Below the pieces are notes generated by a model. The model ran no database searches and was not told the origin of the DNA. It saw only the letters and a list, made by a program, of their open reading frames with translations. From contig JALQPE010000474.1 in NCBI GenBank assembly GCA_030407315.1, positions 1-64,000 of the forward strand: 64,000 nt of DNA, in the 5' to 3' direction. How positions within the stretch are numbered: the stretch's first letter is position 1; every line of letters starts with the position of its first letter. Source of the DNA: Asparagopsis taxiformis. Its lineage: Eukaryota > Rhodophyta > Florideophyceae > Bonnemaisoniales > Bonnemaisoniaceae. Below are positions 24,224 through 35,454 of this stretch, in pieces. The position numbers were made by a program, and so were the translations under genes.

Positions 24224-27200
24224 ATGGCTCAACAATCCCCGAACGCTTTCGACCGCCAGGTGCGCTCTGCCCCGCCGCCCGTGACACGATTCTCCCACTC
24301 CTCTCCCTTCTCTGGCCCCCCTGTCCCCATGGACGTTTGCGAAGCTGCTGCTGCGCTGACCCAGCTCAGCCCAGCACCTAAGCCCGTCCCCTCCCCCCTT
24401 CCGCTTCCGATCCCGCGGTTGTCCCGACAATCGACGCTGGCGTTCCCGCAACTCCGCTTCTGGCTCAATCTGCCGAAGCGGCGCCAGCCGTCGAGGGATC
24501 TGGTGCTCCTCTGCCTAGCTCGCCTGCTCCGGACATGATCATCGCGTCCGGCAGCGACTTGGCAGAGGATGCGGAGAAGGTCGATGATCACAACGCTCGT
24601 GACATCGTACCGAACATGCCTCTCCGCAGCACCAGGCTGGCCTACCCTGGCACAGTGCCCATCCCGGTGGATGTGGACTACGACATAAGTCCGGAGAGCT
24701 GCCGAAAAATTCCAGTCTTCATTTCCCCTCTGGATGTTTCTCCTCCGGCAGTCGTGTCCAGGGTGGTCAGGCCGCATCGCGTTGATGAGTTGAAGAAAAC
24801 GTTTCTCACTCAGGGATTTTCCGTGATTGCTTCACGCGTGTCCGTCTGCGAGGTGATTGATTCCAATGCCAAAGTACGACTGCAATACGTCGATGGATCT
24901 CACCGAGTGACCGCGTTGAAGGCCATTCTCGAGTCGGCTGGACCTGCTCCTGCGAAGGACAGTCCAGAGTGGGAGGAGTTTGTCAAGTCTGACATCTACC
25001 GTCGCTTTGGAACTATTCCAGTCGACTTTCTCCTCCCACCGACTCGGCTTGGCCGGGATGTCTTCTGCTCCGAAGAAGTACTCCCGCTTTCACGGCTGAT
25101 GAACTTCCACACCCACAATGTCAGCGAGGTAACAGTTGCTGACAATGTGTGCTCTGTGATGGAGTTCATCAATATCCACCGCCTGGGAAAGAAGAAGATC
25201 GAGCCGACTGTTCAATACATAAAAGAACGGAAAGCGCTGAGCTGGATTCGTCCGAGACAGCTCATGCGCTACGTCTCGATCGCGCGAGGGTTCAAGACCA
25301 TTGAAAGCCCTGCTTTCAAGTACTGGTCGAGCATCCCGAACAGGCCGGAGTTCGTGCAGTTTTCTTCAACTGAAGATCTGGCTCGGTGTACGGTGAACTT
25401 GTTGTTCAATGGGTCGTTCAGGAGTGCTCCGGATGTGCAGAAGTGTTTCATCCTGGAGATGACGGCGCGCTACACTTGTAGCCGTCGGTCGGCCGGGCTT
25501 AAACCGTACTCGGTTGGTACCATTGGGCAGGAATGGATTGCTGGTTTGTTGGAAATCTTCGGGTACGTGAAGGAGGTGGCCGAGTACTGGAACGTGTCGG
25601 ATGTGTTGCGGATGCTGGATGGTTCAATTCCCAGCGTGGGTGACCCGAGCAAGAGCTTCGACATTCGCTCGCGCGTTGTCGAAGTTCTTGCTCAGATGGT
25701 CCCCAAGAAGGGGTGTTGGGCAGACTTCCGTCCCAAGGAAGGCCCCCCGATGGTTACAAGTCGGAGAACATTTTTCCCCGTAAGAAGTCTGTCTTCGGGA
25801 AGGACGCCAGGAAAATGCTCCTGCGCGTCACTGGGTACCGCGACATGATTATGCGGAAACGCTTTCACGCGATGTACCCAGACATCCCACATGCTGCGCT
25901 CCCAGCCACATGTGGTGATGATGCCCCCATCCCTTCCTCTTCCAATTCCTTGCCCATCCCTTCATCCTCCATCCCTTTGCCCCCACCACCTCAACTGGAA
26001 TCTTCCAGCGATTCCGAGGTTGCCCCTGTTCCTGTCTCTACCCCTGCCGTGTCGGCATCCTCCCCTGCGGTGACCCCGGTCAAGCCGACTGCGCGTGGTC
26101 CCCAGGATGGCAGCGAACGCTCTGGTCCAGTTTCCCGCCGGGACTGGTACCCCCAACCGTCCTGTCCAAGCCACGCAGGAGCAGGTCTCACCGGCTTCGC
26201 AGCCTGAGCCTGCGACTCCGGCTGCCGAGCAGCACCCTGCTGCTCCGGCCCCCGCTGTCGAAGCTTCCCGTTCTGCATCTGCTAGCAGTTCGGGAAGCTC
26301 CAGCGATGACAGTTTCGTCGCTTCACCATCCGGTGGGGTTGGACAGAAGACGGTTGCGAGGATTTCGACGGAGGGCCCTACTCCCGAGAATGTGGTCGAG
26401 GGCAGCAGTGCGAAGGGTGGTGCAGATCCTGACGGGGATGTTATCGAAGTCAGTGATTCTGCACCGCCCGGAGTGGAAACTTCTGGGAGGAAAGTGATGC
26501 CCAGAAGGAGTACCCGCCTGCAAGCGAGTCGTTCCGGTCGTGGTGGAACGGCGGGTGGTGCTGTGGAGGTCGTCGAGCTGGAGAGCGCCCCCGAGGATGC
26601 GGGTGAAAACTCCATCCTCGGGAAGCGTAACTTGGAAGCAGCTTCTGCGACGCCCGAGCCTTCTACCAAAAAGAAAAGGCTCGGTGAGACTTCATCAAAG
26701 TCGTCGTCAAAGAAATCCAAGTCGGCTTCCCGAGGTCGCTCTCGGGAGCCGGTTCTCCAGTTCGACGACGCCCAGGAGAATCCCATTCCCGACAGTATCG
26801 TCGATGAGAATGTGGCCGCCGTTCTCCCCAGCGCAATTGCGTCTGGCAGCCGGATGAAGTACTATATGGAAAGTACGACGGTGGAGACGGTTCGGGCGGA
26901 AATGAGGGCGGCAGCATTCCAGGTAGCTGCATCGCCGGGAGCCGAGGAAACGATGGTGAACAGTACTTTGCGGTGAAGCGGGCGTTGCTGGAGAACTTGG
27001 GGGTTATTGTTTTGGAACGCTTGTTGGAATCGTCCACGGCTGGGAGTGCGACGCATGAGCTGTTCGGTCACTTCGCTAGGCAGTTCCCGCTGGTTGAGGA
27101 GGTTGAAAAACCCTCCCAGCAGTCTGATTCTAACGATGACGACAGGGAGCCACAGGACGAGCCGCCAGCTTTCGCAAAGCCCGGCTTCGATCCTTCGCCG

Positions 27201-27838
27201 TGGCAGTTCATCCACAACGTGGGTGATGCGAAGGACCGCATAGATGGTGGTCGTGGGCGCCTCTCTCTGCCGCGGCGTGAGTTGTGCGACAAGTTGGAGG
27301 AGGAAATTTGGATATGTATAAGAACAAGTTGGTGGCAGAGCTTGCTCTTGGTGTTTGTGCGGAGTTCTCAAGCTGGGAATGGAGGGTGAGGATCCTGTCT
27401 TCTTCCCGAAGACAGGATTGCGGCTGCTTCTTACAGCAGATGGGGCTGCGGACCAGGATGGGCACACGGACTTCAAGGTATCCACAAATAGTGTTGGCAG
27501 TCCTACCAAGTCTCCATCATATTTCATGATGTCGAGCGGAGCCGATGGGTTCTCTATAGTAGCTGCCCCCTATAGTCATGTATGCCTAGTCAATCCGGAC
27601 GCTGATATGTGGAAGGTTCCCCCTCTCACCTTTTGTGCCGCCCTATTCCGTATTGGTTGGTCGCGGTGACCTTTACCATTACGGGGTCGGCTTCAGCCGA
27701 GGAGATCTTCCTGCAGGCGAGAAGTTAGTCTATGGCCTGCCCACGCGCGGCCACATCTACTTGAAGACGGAGAAGGACGTCCTCACGGACCACATCCACA
27801 CCGTCGAATATTACAAGTACGATAGGAGCAATAGATAG
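24224..27838 (+). pseudogene. ParB-like domain / 2OG-Fe(II) dioxygenase protein B (frameshifted)
   Basis: Starts at the ATG in a favourable context (ACAATGG) after a pyrimidine-rich leader. A Pro/Ala-rich N-terminus changes frame near 24300-24400 and runs into the ParB-like domain (Val-Asp-Gly-Ser-His-Arg-Val-Thr-Ala-Leu near 24890-24920) and an all-helical region to 25700. A frame change there leads to Ser/Pro/Glu-rich low-complexity linkers (25900-26700). The C-terminal dioxygenase (26970-27830) is spread over three frames: His-Thr-Asp at 27463, Tyr-His-Tyr-Gly with the distal His at 27677, and Ser-Pro-Ser-Tyr-Phe-Met-Met shared exactly with protein A. Total about 1150-1200 residues. At least five frame changes make it non-functional as read. 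It lies between hubs 2 and 3. Confidence 0.72.
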
Positions 27839-28155
27839 CATACCAGAAGTATTAAAACCTATACTACTGTTCCCTGCTAAAAAGTTCTGTCTTTCTCATC
27901 TCAACATTGTTATCTTAGCCCACTTTTCGGTTTTCATCTATACATCTGGCCTTCATCTCATAGTTTAGTGCTACTCAGCAGATTGCTTGCTACTTTTTAA
28001 TATTAGTCGACAACGTTGTATGATTTTACTAGCTAGGCCGTAGGGGGAGACTAGTTTCAACCCTTGACAACGCGCACATTTCGACTACGAGAGCCGTCAC
28101 TGTGATAAATTATTGGTAGAATTTTCGTCTATCTTCCCACCTACACTAGGCTACC
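27839..28155. other. Intergenic stretch after gene B
   Basis: AT-rich, no gene seen on either strand. Confidence 0.4.
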
Positions 28156-28313
28156 TATATATATACAGGGTATACCCAGAACAGAGACCACGTGAGGTAA
28201 AATACTCCTGAGAGCTGCTCACAGCCGTACAGACCTTTGCTGAGCAATTTTCCCGACTTCACACTTCGCTTCTCACCTTTACTAAGATGGGAGAACGACG
28301 AAACTCCCTGCTG
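28156..28313 (+). promoter_or_regulatory. Promoter-and-start remnant running into hub 3
   Basis: TATATATATAC at 28156-28166 is followed about 120 bp later by a pyrimidine-rich leader and an ATG (28287, AAGATGGGAGAAC). The geometry matches gene B and looks like a complete promoter and start codon. The reading frame enters hub 3 within ten codons and ends at 28475, so the coding part appears lost or replaced by the hub. Confidence 0.35.
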
Positions 28314-28522
28314 CTTACAGCCGAAGCCGTTTACCAGGGTTCCTTACAGCAAAGTCATCGTTACGATGACTTTGCTGTAAGAAAAGAAAACATTACAGCA
28401 GCCACGATTTCTTTACCGGGTAAAAAAATTGTGGCCGCTGTAATGATTTGCTTTCTTACAGCAAAGTCATCGTAACGATGACTTTGCTGTCAGCATCCCC
28501 GGTAAACGGCCCGCACTGTAAT
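28314..28522. repeat. Compound palindromic hub 3
   Basis: 39-nt palindromes at 28343-28381 (centre T) and 28455-28493 (centre A, one substitution near the end) enclose a ~55-bp near-perfect inverted repeat (CATTACAGCAGCCACGATTT ... GTGGCCGCTGTAATG) with a TTTACCGGGTAAA core. Outer arms CTTACAGCCGAAGCCGTTTACC and GGTAAACGGCCCGCACTGTAA. Hub 3 and its left flank are an inverted match to hub 1 and its right flank. Confidence 0.88.
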
Positions 28523-28797
28523 GGGGTGACTGCTTCTCCTACATCGCTCTCTTACTGGTGTTCTACATGCTGCGTTGCTACACAATTTCTCACTCACATC
28601 TTTCTAGTTTCTCTCCTTTTCGTATCCATAGGTAAAGCAGTAGAAAAGTGGATAGTTTGCACTCCAGGCCGCAGATGCCTTCCTGCAGTCATGTCACGAT
28701 TGTTGTAGTCTAGTCTATAATATCTAGCGCTCTTGCAAGATGATGCACAGTCTATTGTCTCTGCCAATGCATGTTTACTCAAATCTATCAAAGTAGC
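28523..28797. other. Intergenic stretch between hub 3 and the ParB-MTase-SET gene
   Basis: 275 bp, no gene; it would include the 3' end of the minus-strand transcript. Confidence 0.4.
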
Positions 28798-31700
28798 TCA
28801 GTTAGCTGGCCAATATTTTCTACCATAGTCGGCAAATATCTCCTCATCAGCTTCAACGTCTCTGGTCAGAACGACCTTGACAGCATGGGGATTCTTGATA
28901 TTTGAAGCAAAGTCCGGTTTGTCTATGGCATCGCCTTGTCGAAACTCGGCTGACTGTGTTCGACTCACCTCGGTCGCTTTCTCCGTTCCGTCAATGACCC
29001 GACAATCATTGAGGTAGCTGGTACAATTATAGACCGCTGGAACGAGCCAGACCTTCCGAACAGGTGCACCCCTCCCTATGTACGTGGTTTCCAATTCCAT
29101 GTTGTAGTCCTGGAACCTCTCTCCTGTGCACCCAAATCCTTCCGGGCCGTACATCACTGATCTCTGCGGTTCCGAGTCTCGAATCTTCGCATAGAAAATC
29201 GTCCCGTTGTACCAGCCAATGACCGTCCCCTTCTTCAGTTTCTTCGCCGCGAATACGCCAAACCCACCACCTCTTACCTCCGATTGCGAAACATAGACAC
29301 CGTAGAATGCGGCATCGGCAGCCAGAATCGCGTCCGGGTCTATGCTCCAAAACGAGTGCATGTCCTCGGCCGGCCACTGGTCCATAGGCACCCCGCTCAA
29401 TCTGTGAAGCATAGACCCGTCCTTCTTCATTGACGCAACGAACACAAGCAGATGGTTCGGCAATGCTGTCACAGCAGGGAAACCTTCTGGTGCATCTGAG
29501 ATGTGCTTCTGACGAAGCCTTGGAGCTTTTCCTGTGACCGGTACCGACTCGTCCCCAAGAATACTCTCCACCTCACGCTGCAAGATCCCCCATATCGCCC
29601 GGCTTTCACCTCACTGACGAAAGCATGCAGTATCCACTCCTGCGATGCATCGTGGCACCTTTTTTCCTTCTCACACCCAATGAACCGACGATACGTACCA
29701 TCCCTCAACGTCATACACGCTATGGCTGTGCTGTATGTTCCCGAGAAGAAATCCATCACGATATCGTTCTGCTTCGAAAATCGTTCCAGAAGCTCACGAA
29801 GAGTGGTCAACGCCTTCTGCTCATGGCGCAGTCGGTTGTTCTGCCCATCATATTGAGCTTCACCAGCCGACAACCTCGGAACGTTGTCAATCGCGTTGGT
29901 GAACCCAGGGTGCCTCGATATGTCCGGATTGTGCAACCTGTAATCCACCATATCGTATGCAGCCATACCCTTCCCCCGCTTATACGCATGGATAACGAAA
30001 TCGTGCATATTATGCAGTGTGCACGTTTTCGTCGATGGATTGGACGTAAAGCTGTGTGGTCGGCGAGATAGCACGACTGGAACACTGTCCACAATCATCT
30101 TGCCAGGCTCGGCATTTCTGATTGCATCCATCCATGCCACGAGTTGGCGCACGCTGGAATAGATCAGAGCATGGCCGCCAGGCCGAAGAACTCGAACTAT
30201 TTCACACGCAACACTCGCCAACTCTTCCGGCTCCAGAATATCGTACTCCGAGTTTTCTCTGCCGCCTTCCCGTCTCGTGTTGAATGGAGGATCAGTGAGC
30301 ACAAGCTGAACACTGTCCTCCAACACGCCATCTTCCAGGAAACTAATTTTGTCCTCCACCTCTTTGGCTACATCAGTGGTGTCACAATTCACAGTGTGAA
30401 TGTAACGCCCCATCACAGCTTCCAGCTTGGTGACGTATTCTGGCTTGGTTTCCTTTCCGACGTCAACGAGCGGTGCTTCTGTAGGCGATACAGTGTCAAC
30501 CTCCATAGCGTCATCCTCTTCCGCACCTTCTCTTGTTGCTGTTTCGCTAGCAACCGCCGCATTATCGTCCTCTCCACCACCGCGCTCCAGCCTAGCCTTC
30601 TTCCTCTGTGGCTCCAGACTATCCTCTTCTATATCCTCGCTGCCATTGTTTGGCACTGCTGCGGATATTTCCATCTGCGCAGGTGCACCTTCAAGGATGC
30701 CAGGCTCGGGCGTATCCTCAAGACTGTGCAACTCATCCATGGTCAGAGGAAGCTTTCGTTGCTCTCGGGTTCGCAATAACCAAGCCTTCAGCCTCCTCTG
30801 ACCATCCAGGGCATGAGACGTGTTCAACTTGGCTCGCATGAACGAGTTCAAGCCGAACTTGTCAGGAGTGTCGAAAAGCAAGGCTCGAAGTCTCTGCATC
30901 AGCTGACCACGCTCGGCGAACACATTCACCTCAGTGACACATTGGCGTATCGACAGCAGGAAGGCGCTTGTCAATGATCGCAGCCTTGCATCCACAGCCA
31001 CTGGAAGGTCGGCACAGAACCCGTTTTCACTGTCTACAGTTTTCGGGACAATGGTCAGGTTTTTCCGATGCTCCTCGACCGCGCAGCCATCAGACCGATT
31101 CGGGAGTGACCTGAAGCAAAGGCTCACAGGATCGAATACCATGAACGGCCAGCACATCGATTCAACATCCTCATACCCCAACACTCTTGCCCCGGTATCC
31201 CACGCAGCTAACACACGGTCGACAACAAATCCAAGCTGGTTGGCTTGCGCACTGGATGTTGCAATTCCAACCATTCCACCACCACCAATGGCCCCGGATG
31301 TGGCTCTGGCCCGCCTAGATGGCACACTGCCCATCTCCTTACTGCGAATAGCCAAGATACACTGGCACATCATAACCATCAGCCTCCTGAACCGCTTCTG
31401 GCTAGCCTGCAAAGAATCTTGCATGTCGGATGTAGCGCCGTCCAGAAAGTACCTGCTCGAAAGCAGTTCGCGGTTCAGTGGAGAGGACAATTCTCCGCGG
31501 GGTGTCTTGCCAAACATTTCGACGGCACGAGAACTAGTCACCCCCACCTGTTTCGGAAACTCAACCATCCTCGGAGAATCACCCATCTCTGCATTGAGTC
31601 CCCATGCATGACAAAACATTTGCCACAGACGCAAATCAATCGAACTCGAATCTTCTGCTCGGTGATACGGCCGAAGCACAGCCAGGATAGACATGCATGA

Positions 31701-32263
31701 GCTGTACTGCGGTTTACCACTCAGGCTTGAAGCAATTTGGCCGCTTGGATCGCAGGATTTGATCCAGCCCAACACATCAGCCATCCTCACAGACGAAATA
31801 TGAGCGTACTTGTCCTTTCCTTTTGGACCCAGTACTCGTCTCTGAGATCAACGGCGATCATCAGATACTCAACAAACATCATGCGCCTTTGCAGGCCTGC
31901 AATGTCGTTGGATGTCGTCGCTCTCACACGGTCCAGCACAACAGCAGTACTGCTGTTGGTGTCCGCCACGATAGACTCTTCTCGCATAGGAATCGTAACG
32001 CCAGGAGGAAAGACGCCCTTCTCCATTCCACGTACAATTGCCATGCAGCGGTGCGCTCCATCCAATATCTCCAGAACGCCTTCTCGAAACCTGCCAGTCA
32101 CGGGATGAGCTGTGTCATAACCGCTGTTGCGAATGCTCTCCATGAGCGCTTCCACATGACTTGCATCAACATCGCGAATCGATACGAATTTGCTGACTTG
32201 ATTGGGGTCGATGAACACCCATCCGTCGTGCTTTTCACCGTGATTGTGGAACGTTCCTTCCAT
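28798..32263 (-). pseudogene. ParB-like / DNA methyltransferase / SET protein (two frame changes)
   Basis: Starts at the ATG at 32263 (GCCATGG context). The first ~150 residues are ParB-like, with Leu-Asp-Gly-Ala-His-Arg-Cys-Met-Ala-Ile near 32040-32070. Near 31815 the frame changes into a long segment beginning Tyr-Ala-His-Ile. Its second half is a DNA methyltransferase: Asp-Pro-Pro-Phe-Asn near 30282-30297 and, later, Asp-Phe-Phe-Ser-Gly-Thr near 29740-29760. The order DPPF before the SAM-site motif is that of beta-class N6-adenine/N4-cytosine enzymes. Near 29600 the frame changes again into a SET domain: Gly-Gly-Gly-Phe-Gly-Val-Phe near 29250-29270, Tyr-Leu-Asn-Asp-Cys near 29000-29015, Glu-Glu-Ile-Phe-Ala-Asp-Tyr-Gly near 28825-28845. 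Joined length is about 1150 residues. The changes could be lesions, sequencing errors or very small introns. Confidence 0.75.
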
Positions 32264-32776
32264 GGCGAACAAAGGTAGAGTTTTTAAGAAAGGAATAGTT
32301 GGTTGCTGCTTGACCAGGGTGGCGCAAAGCAGAAGTTGGTTGTTTAAAACAAAGTGTCAGCGAGTGGTAGCACTTCGGTGGCTGTTTCCTTTCCACCCCT
32401 GTCCGAACCTTTACAAGATAACTACATCGACTGTTAGCTCAATAATCAATGTAATACTAAAGTAATACTCAAAATATTTTTCCATGCAATTTATTGGGCC
32501 CCGTAACATCTCTAAACGTATCTTTGTAGTCCAATCGTATGCATCCGACATTCACTTCTAGAACGATTATTCACATCAAATTTTATGCTGCAATCAGTTC
32601 ATGGCAGACATCATCCACACTGACGTGTCAATTTTGTCAATTGTCCATTCTATTTCTACACCACCTAAACATCTCTTCTGGACCTTTCCAATCCTCCTAG
32701 TATATACTACTCTTTAGCAGAAGGTAACGGTTAGGCTTTCACTAATACAACAATTCTATCCCATAGCTATCCCAAC
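32264..32776. promoter_or_regulatory. Divergent promoter region
   Basis: About 510 bp of AT-rich DNA between two divergently read genes. TATATAC at 32701-32707 lies about 75 bp before the ATG at 32777 and is a plausible TATA element for the rightward gene. Confidence 0.4.
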
Positions 32777-34138
32777 ATGCTTCCTCTCGCTCCAAACGAC
32801 GTTATAGAAGTTCAATGGGAACTTCGGCCGTTTGGGAGGAAACGAAAAATTGTGTGGTGGTCTGCAATCGTCAAGGAAATTACTCAGGTCAAGACTGAAA
32901 CAGACCCATTCCTCCATGCATTGCTCGAATACAAAGCTGAATATGGTTTCGACTCTACCCTTTCTCAAGTCAAGATTTCAGATCGTAACGAGCTCGTCGA
33001 CAAGGATTCCGGAAGGGTTCTCCCGTGGCGAAGTGGTGAGCTTCGCAGTATGGACTCACCTGCATCCCCAGCAGAGAGAGACCCGGACTACGGCATTGAC
33101 CACACTCGCCACCGCCACCGCGGCATCCTTCAAGATTGCACTGCGGATCAAATGAAGAAGACCATAGCAGAAATGCTGGCAAGATTGGAAAAGCTGGAGT
33201 CAGCTGCCAAACATCCTCTTCCCCCTCCATTCGATTCCAACAGCTCCATGACCTCCTCTGCTCTGACTGTATGTAGCATTCTGTTTCAGAAGCTTGGTGT
33301 GTACACGGACAAGCCCCTCTCCCTCCGGATGACAAAATCCGAGCACTCCAGGGGAATGCGACAAACATCGCAAGAAGAAATCAGAGTACAGGCCGACTGC
33401 TCCCTTGCTCAATTCCGCACTATTGCCATTCAATGCAAGGCGAAAGAGAATCGTGACGTTCTCTTCCAGCCGTCCTTTGAGGACATCACCTTTCCCTCTG
33501 GAAATGAGTCGGATCTTTCCATCATTTTCCCCACCTTTCAGGCACTATGTGACTCCATAGGTACCTCGCAACACGGGTTCCAGAAAATATTGGTGAAGAG
33601 CAGGGCGGAACGCGATGGAGGCAGCTCATCGATTGTCCGAATTTTAGGAAATCTAGTCGACGTTGATTGCTCTCATGATGCTCCTTCTTCCGCATTTCTC
33701 GTCGGCTCATCTGCTTACGTCCTGTCCAGCCCAGACCAACGTATGACAGTTCTTTGCAGAGACTCCTACGAGTTTGACCATGTCAACAATACATTTTTAC
33801 ATCCCCTATGTCTTAGCCAACTATCACAGTCTAGCATCGTGGACTCTTTCCACCTACGTGATAAGGCTACTGTTACCTATGGAGCAACGTTTTCGTTACT
33901 GTGGAGACGTATTCAGCGCCGAGCTTGTTACAGCACTTTCCAGCCTCTATCAACCGCAGAGACGTTTGGTACACTACATCTACGCTTACCTTGCTGTATT
34001 TTCAGTGGTACTACTACATGCCAGGAGCTTGAAGACATTGGCTATGAGGCTATCTCTCGTCTTGGCTTCAATGCGGATTCAGACACTACCCACCCTCCCT
34101 CTCCTCCACCTGCCACCTGCAGTCCGGAGCAAAAATGA
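32777..34138 (+). CDS. Protein with N-terminal Tudor-like domain, unknown function
   Basis: An intact 453-codon frame. Residues about 8-87 read like a Tudor or chromo-barrel domain: Glu-Val-Gln-Trp, then Trp-Trp-Ser-Ala-Ile-Val-Lys-Glu-Ile, then Tyr-Lys-Ala-Glu-Tyr-Gly-Phe, ending Leu-Pro-Trp-Arg. Such domains bind methylated Lys or Arg, or DNA. A short heptad-like helix (about 115-145) may dimerise. The remaining 300 residues are not recognised, and the C-terminus is Pro/Ser-rich. The position next to a SET-containing gene fits a reader of the SET product, but that is inference. I see no equivalent in cluster II. Confidence 0.65.
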   Translation: MLPLAPNDVIEVQWELRPFGRKRKIVWWSAIVKEITQVKTETDPFLHALLEYKAEYGFDSTLSQVKISDRNELVDKDSGRVLPWRSGELRSMDSPASPAERDPDYGIDHTRHRHRGILQDCTADQMKKTIAEMLARLEKLESAAKHPLPPPFDSNSSMTSSALTVCSILFQKLGVYTDKPLSLRMTKSEHSRGMRQTSQEEIRVQADCSLAQFRTIAIQCKAKENRDVLFQPSFEDITFPSGNESDLSIIFPTFQALCDSIGTSQHGFQKILVKSRAERDGGSSSIVRILGNLVDVDCSHDAPSSAFLVGSSAYVLSSPDQRMTVLCRDSYEFDHVNNTFLHPLCLSQLSQSSIVDSFHLRDKATVTYGATFSLLWRRIQRRACYSTFQPLSTAETFGTLHLRLPCCIFSGTTTCQELEDIGYEAISRLGFNADSDTTHPPSPPPATCSPEQK

Positions 34139-34454
34139 TAAAGCACACCTATCCGTAGTTATCCTGTTCCTGGGTATTCCATTCTAGAGCTCCTGTGGCC
34201 ATCAATTTCTAGTAAAGACGGATACCCTCGCCCCTTCCTACTTCGACTATTCCACTACCTGTCTCTGCGCTATTCCTTCGACTTGACACTATCGTCTGAC
34301 TGGTTTCCTGATGTCTCGTATCTATCTACTTCCATCTATTACAAAATTCAACTCAACAGAAATTTTATTTCTTCATTCTTCGTCTACTACACCGAAACCG
34401 GTTTCATCCGATACTACTCCCCTTCATTCTCGATTTCATCATCGACGAATACCT
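34139..34454. other. Convergent 3' spacer
   Basis: Sits between the stop of the Tudor-like gene and the stop of the minus-strand accessory gene. A pyrimidine-rich stretch with no gene. Confidence 0.4.
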
Positions 34455-35261
34455 TCACATATTCTTCATCTCCTCCGTCCTCTTCCATAGACCTGAAGCT
34501 CTCCTCCAGCACTGATTCCCCCCATCGTCTACATTCAGTTCTTCATATCTATCACGCGATATAGTCAAAACCTCCTCATTCATGAAACGACTACTCACCC
34601 GCTCCCCGGGAAGAAGCAGTTTCACTGCTTCATTGATTTCCCGGATTTGCGCTCCTCCCACCTCTGCTCCACTTTGAAATTTCAAAATCGTTCGGAACCC
34701 GTATGCAAGTATGTAGATGAATTGCAAGGAGTATTCTGAACGTCGCAGGAACATGTTCCTATCAGAACATTGCGTGTAGGCGACTGCAAAGTTCAGTGCA
34801 ACCTCTACTAAATTGATCCTCCTAGTCACAAACCTCTTGTCCGGTTCTCCAATAATTTGAACTTCGTACTCGACTTTGAATAGCATTTCTTTTCGCACAG
34901 CAATGAAGTCGCGAAGAATCTTCATATTCTTGTCATCCATTGCTGCGCGCTCCGCTGCATTCATTTTCCTCTGCGCCGAGTACAGACTTGGAACTGACTC
35001 AATGTCCAGCCCACCGTCGTGCAAATGATGCTCCATGCGGACTGAACATTGAAACCCACTGTATAGAACGAATCCAAGATCTCGGATGAACCGGTTTCGC
35101 ACATAATCTCTGGACTTGTTCATAAACCCGGTCACTGCCGTGAGTGCCGATTTCGTCACAGTGATGCCTACCTCCTTTCTGTGCAACGGCCCATTGTCAC
35201 CAACCTTTCTTCGCTTCTGCTTTCGAGCGGCCCCATCACTTCCCTCGGACGTCCCATGCAT
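34455..35261 (-). CDS. Accessory protein family, cluster I copy (partial N-terminus)
   Basis: The frame is open from 35627, but codons beyond about 35450 lie in the inverted-end and repeat sequence, so the natural protein probably begins at the Met at 35261 (268 residues) or has lost its N-terminus at the transposon end. Residues about 35-80 (Val-Thr-Lys-Ser ... Arg-Asn-Arg-Phe-Ile-Arg-Asp-Leu-Gly-Phe) align by eye with a stretch of the larger minus-strand protein at 41129-43413. A later hydrophobic helical stretch (Ser-Leu-Gln-Phe-Ile-Tyr-Ile-Leu) also has a counterpart there. No catalytic motif is visible. Function unknown. Confidence 0.55.
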   Translation of the reverse strand: MHGTSEGSDGAARKQKRRKVGDNGPLHRKEVGITVTKSALTAVTGFMNKSRDYVRNRFIRDLGFVLYSGFQCSVRMEHHLHDGGLDIESVPSLYSAQRKMNAAERAAMDDKNMKILRDFIAVRKEMLFKVEYEVQIIGEPDKRFVTRRINLVEVALNFAVAYTQCSDRNMFLRRSEYSLQFIYILAYGFRTILKFQSGAEVGGAQIREINEAVKLLLPGERVSSRFMNEEVLTISRDRYEELNVDDGGNQCWRRASGLWKRTEEMKNM

Positions 35262-35454
35262 TCCATCGATGCGAGCAGAGTCCGTTCCGCGAATTGTCTC
35301 CTCAATGGTCCCGGTAGTCACATACCCCCGCGCCCTCCACCGTTCGATACCTTCCGACGTTCCATTGGAGCTGGAACGGTCTCCTCCCTGTCTGAAAGAA
35401 TTGTTTTGACACGTATTCTTGATTAAAGAGGTCACAACTTGGCAGCGCAATTCA

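Noticed and set aside
28798..32263. Explaining the frame changes in the ParB-MTase-SET gene as introns
   Set aside because: No convincing donor, branch and acceptor set of normal length is visible around 31815 or 29600; at most ~30-nt gaps would be possible. Transcript data could reverse this.
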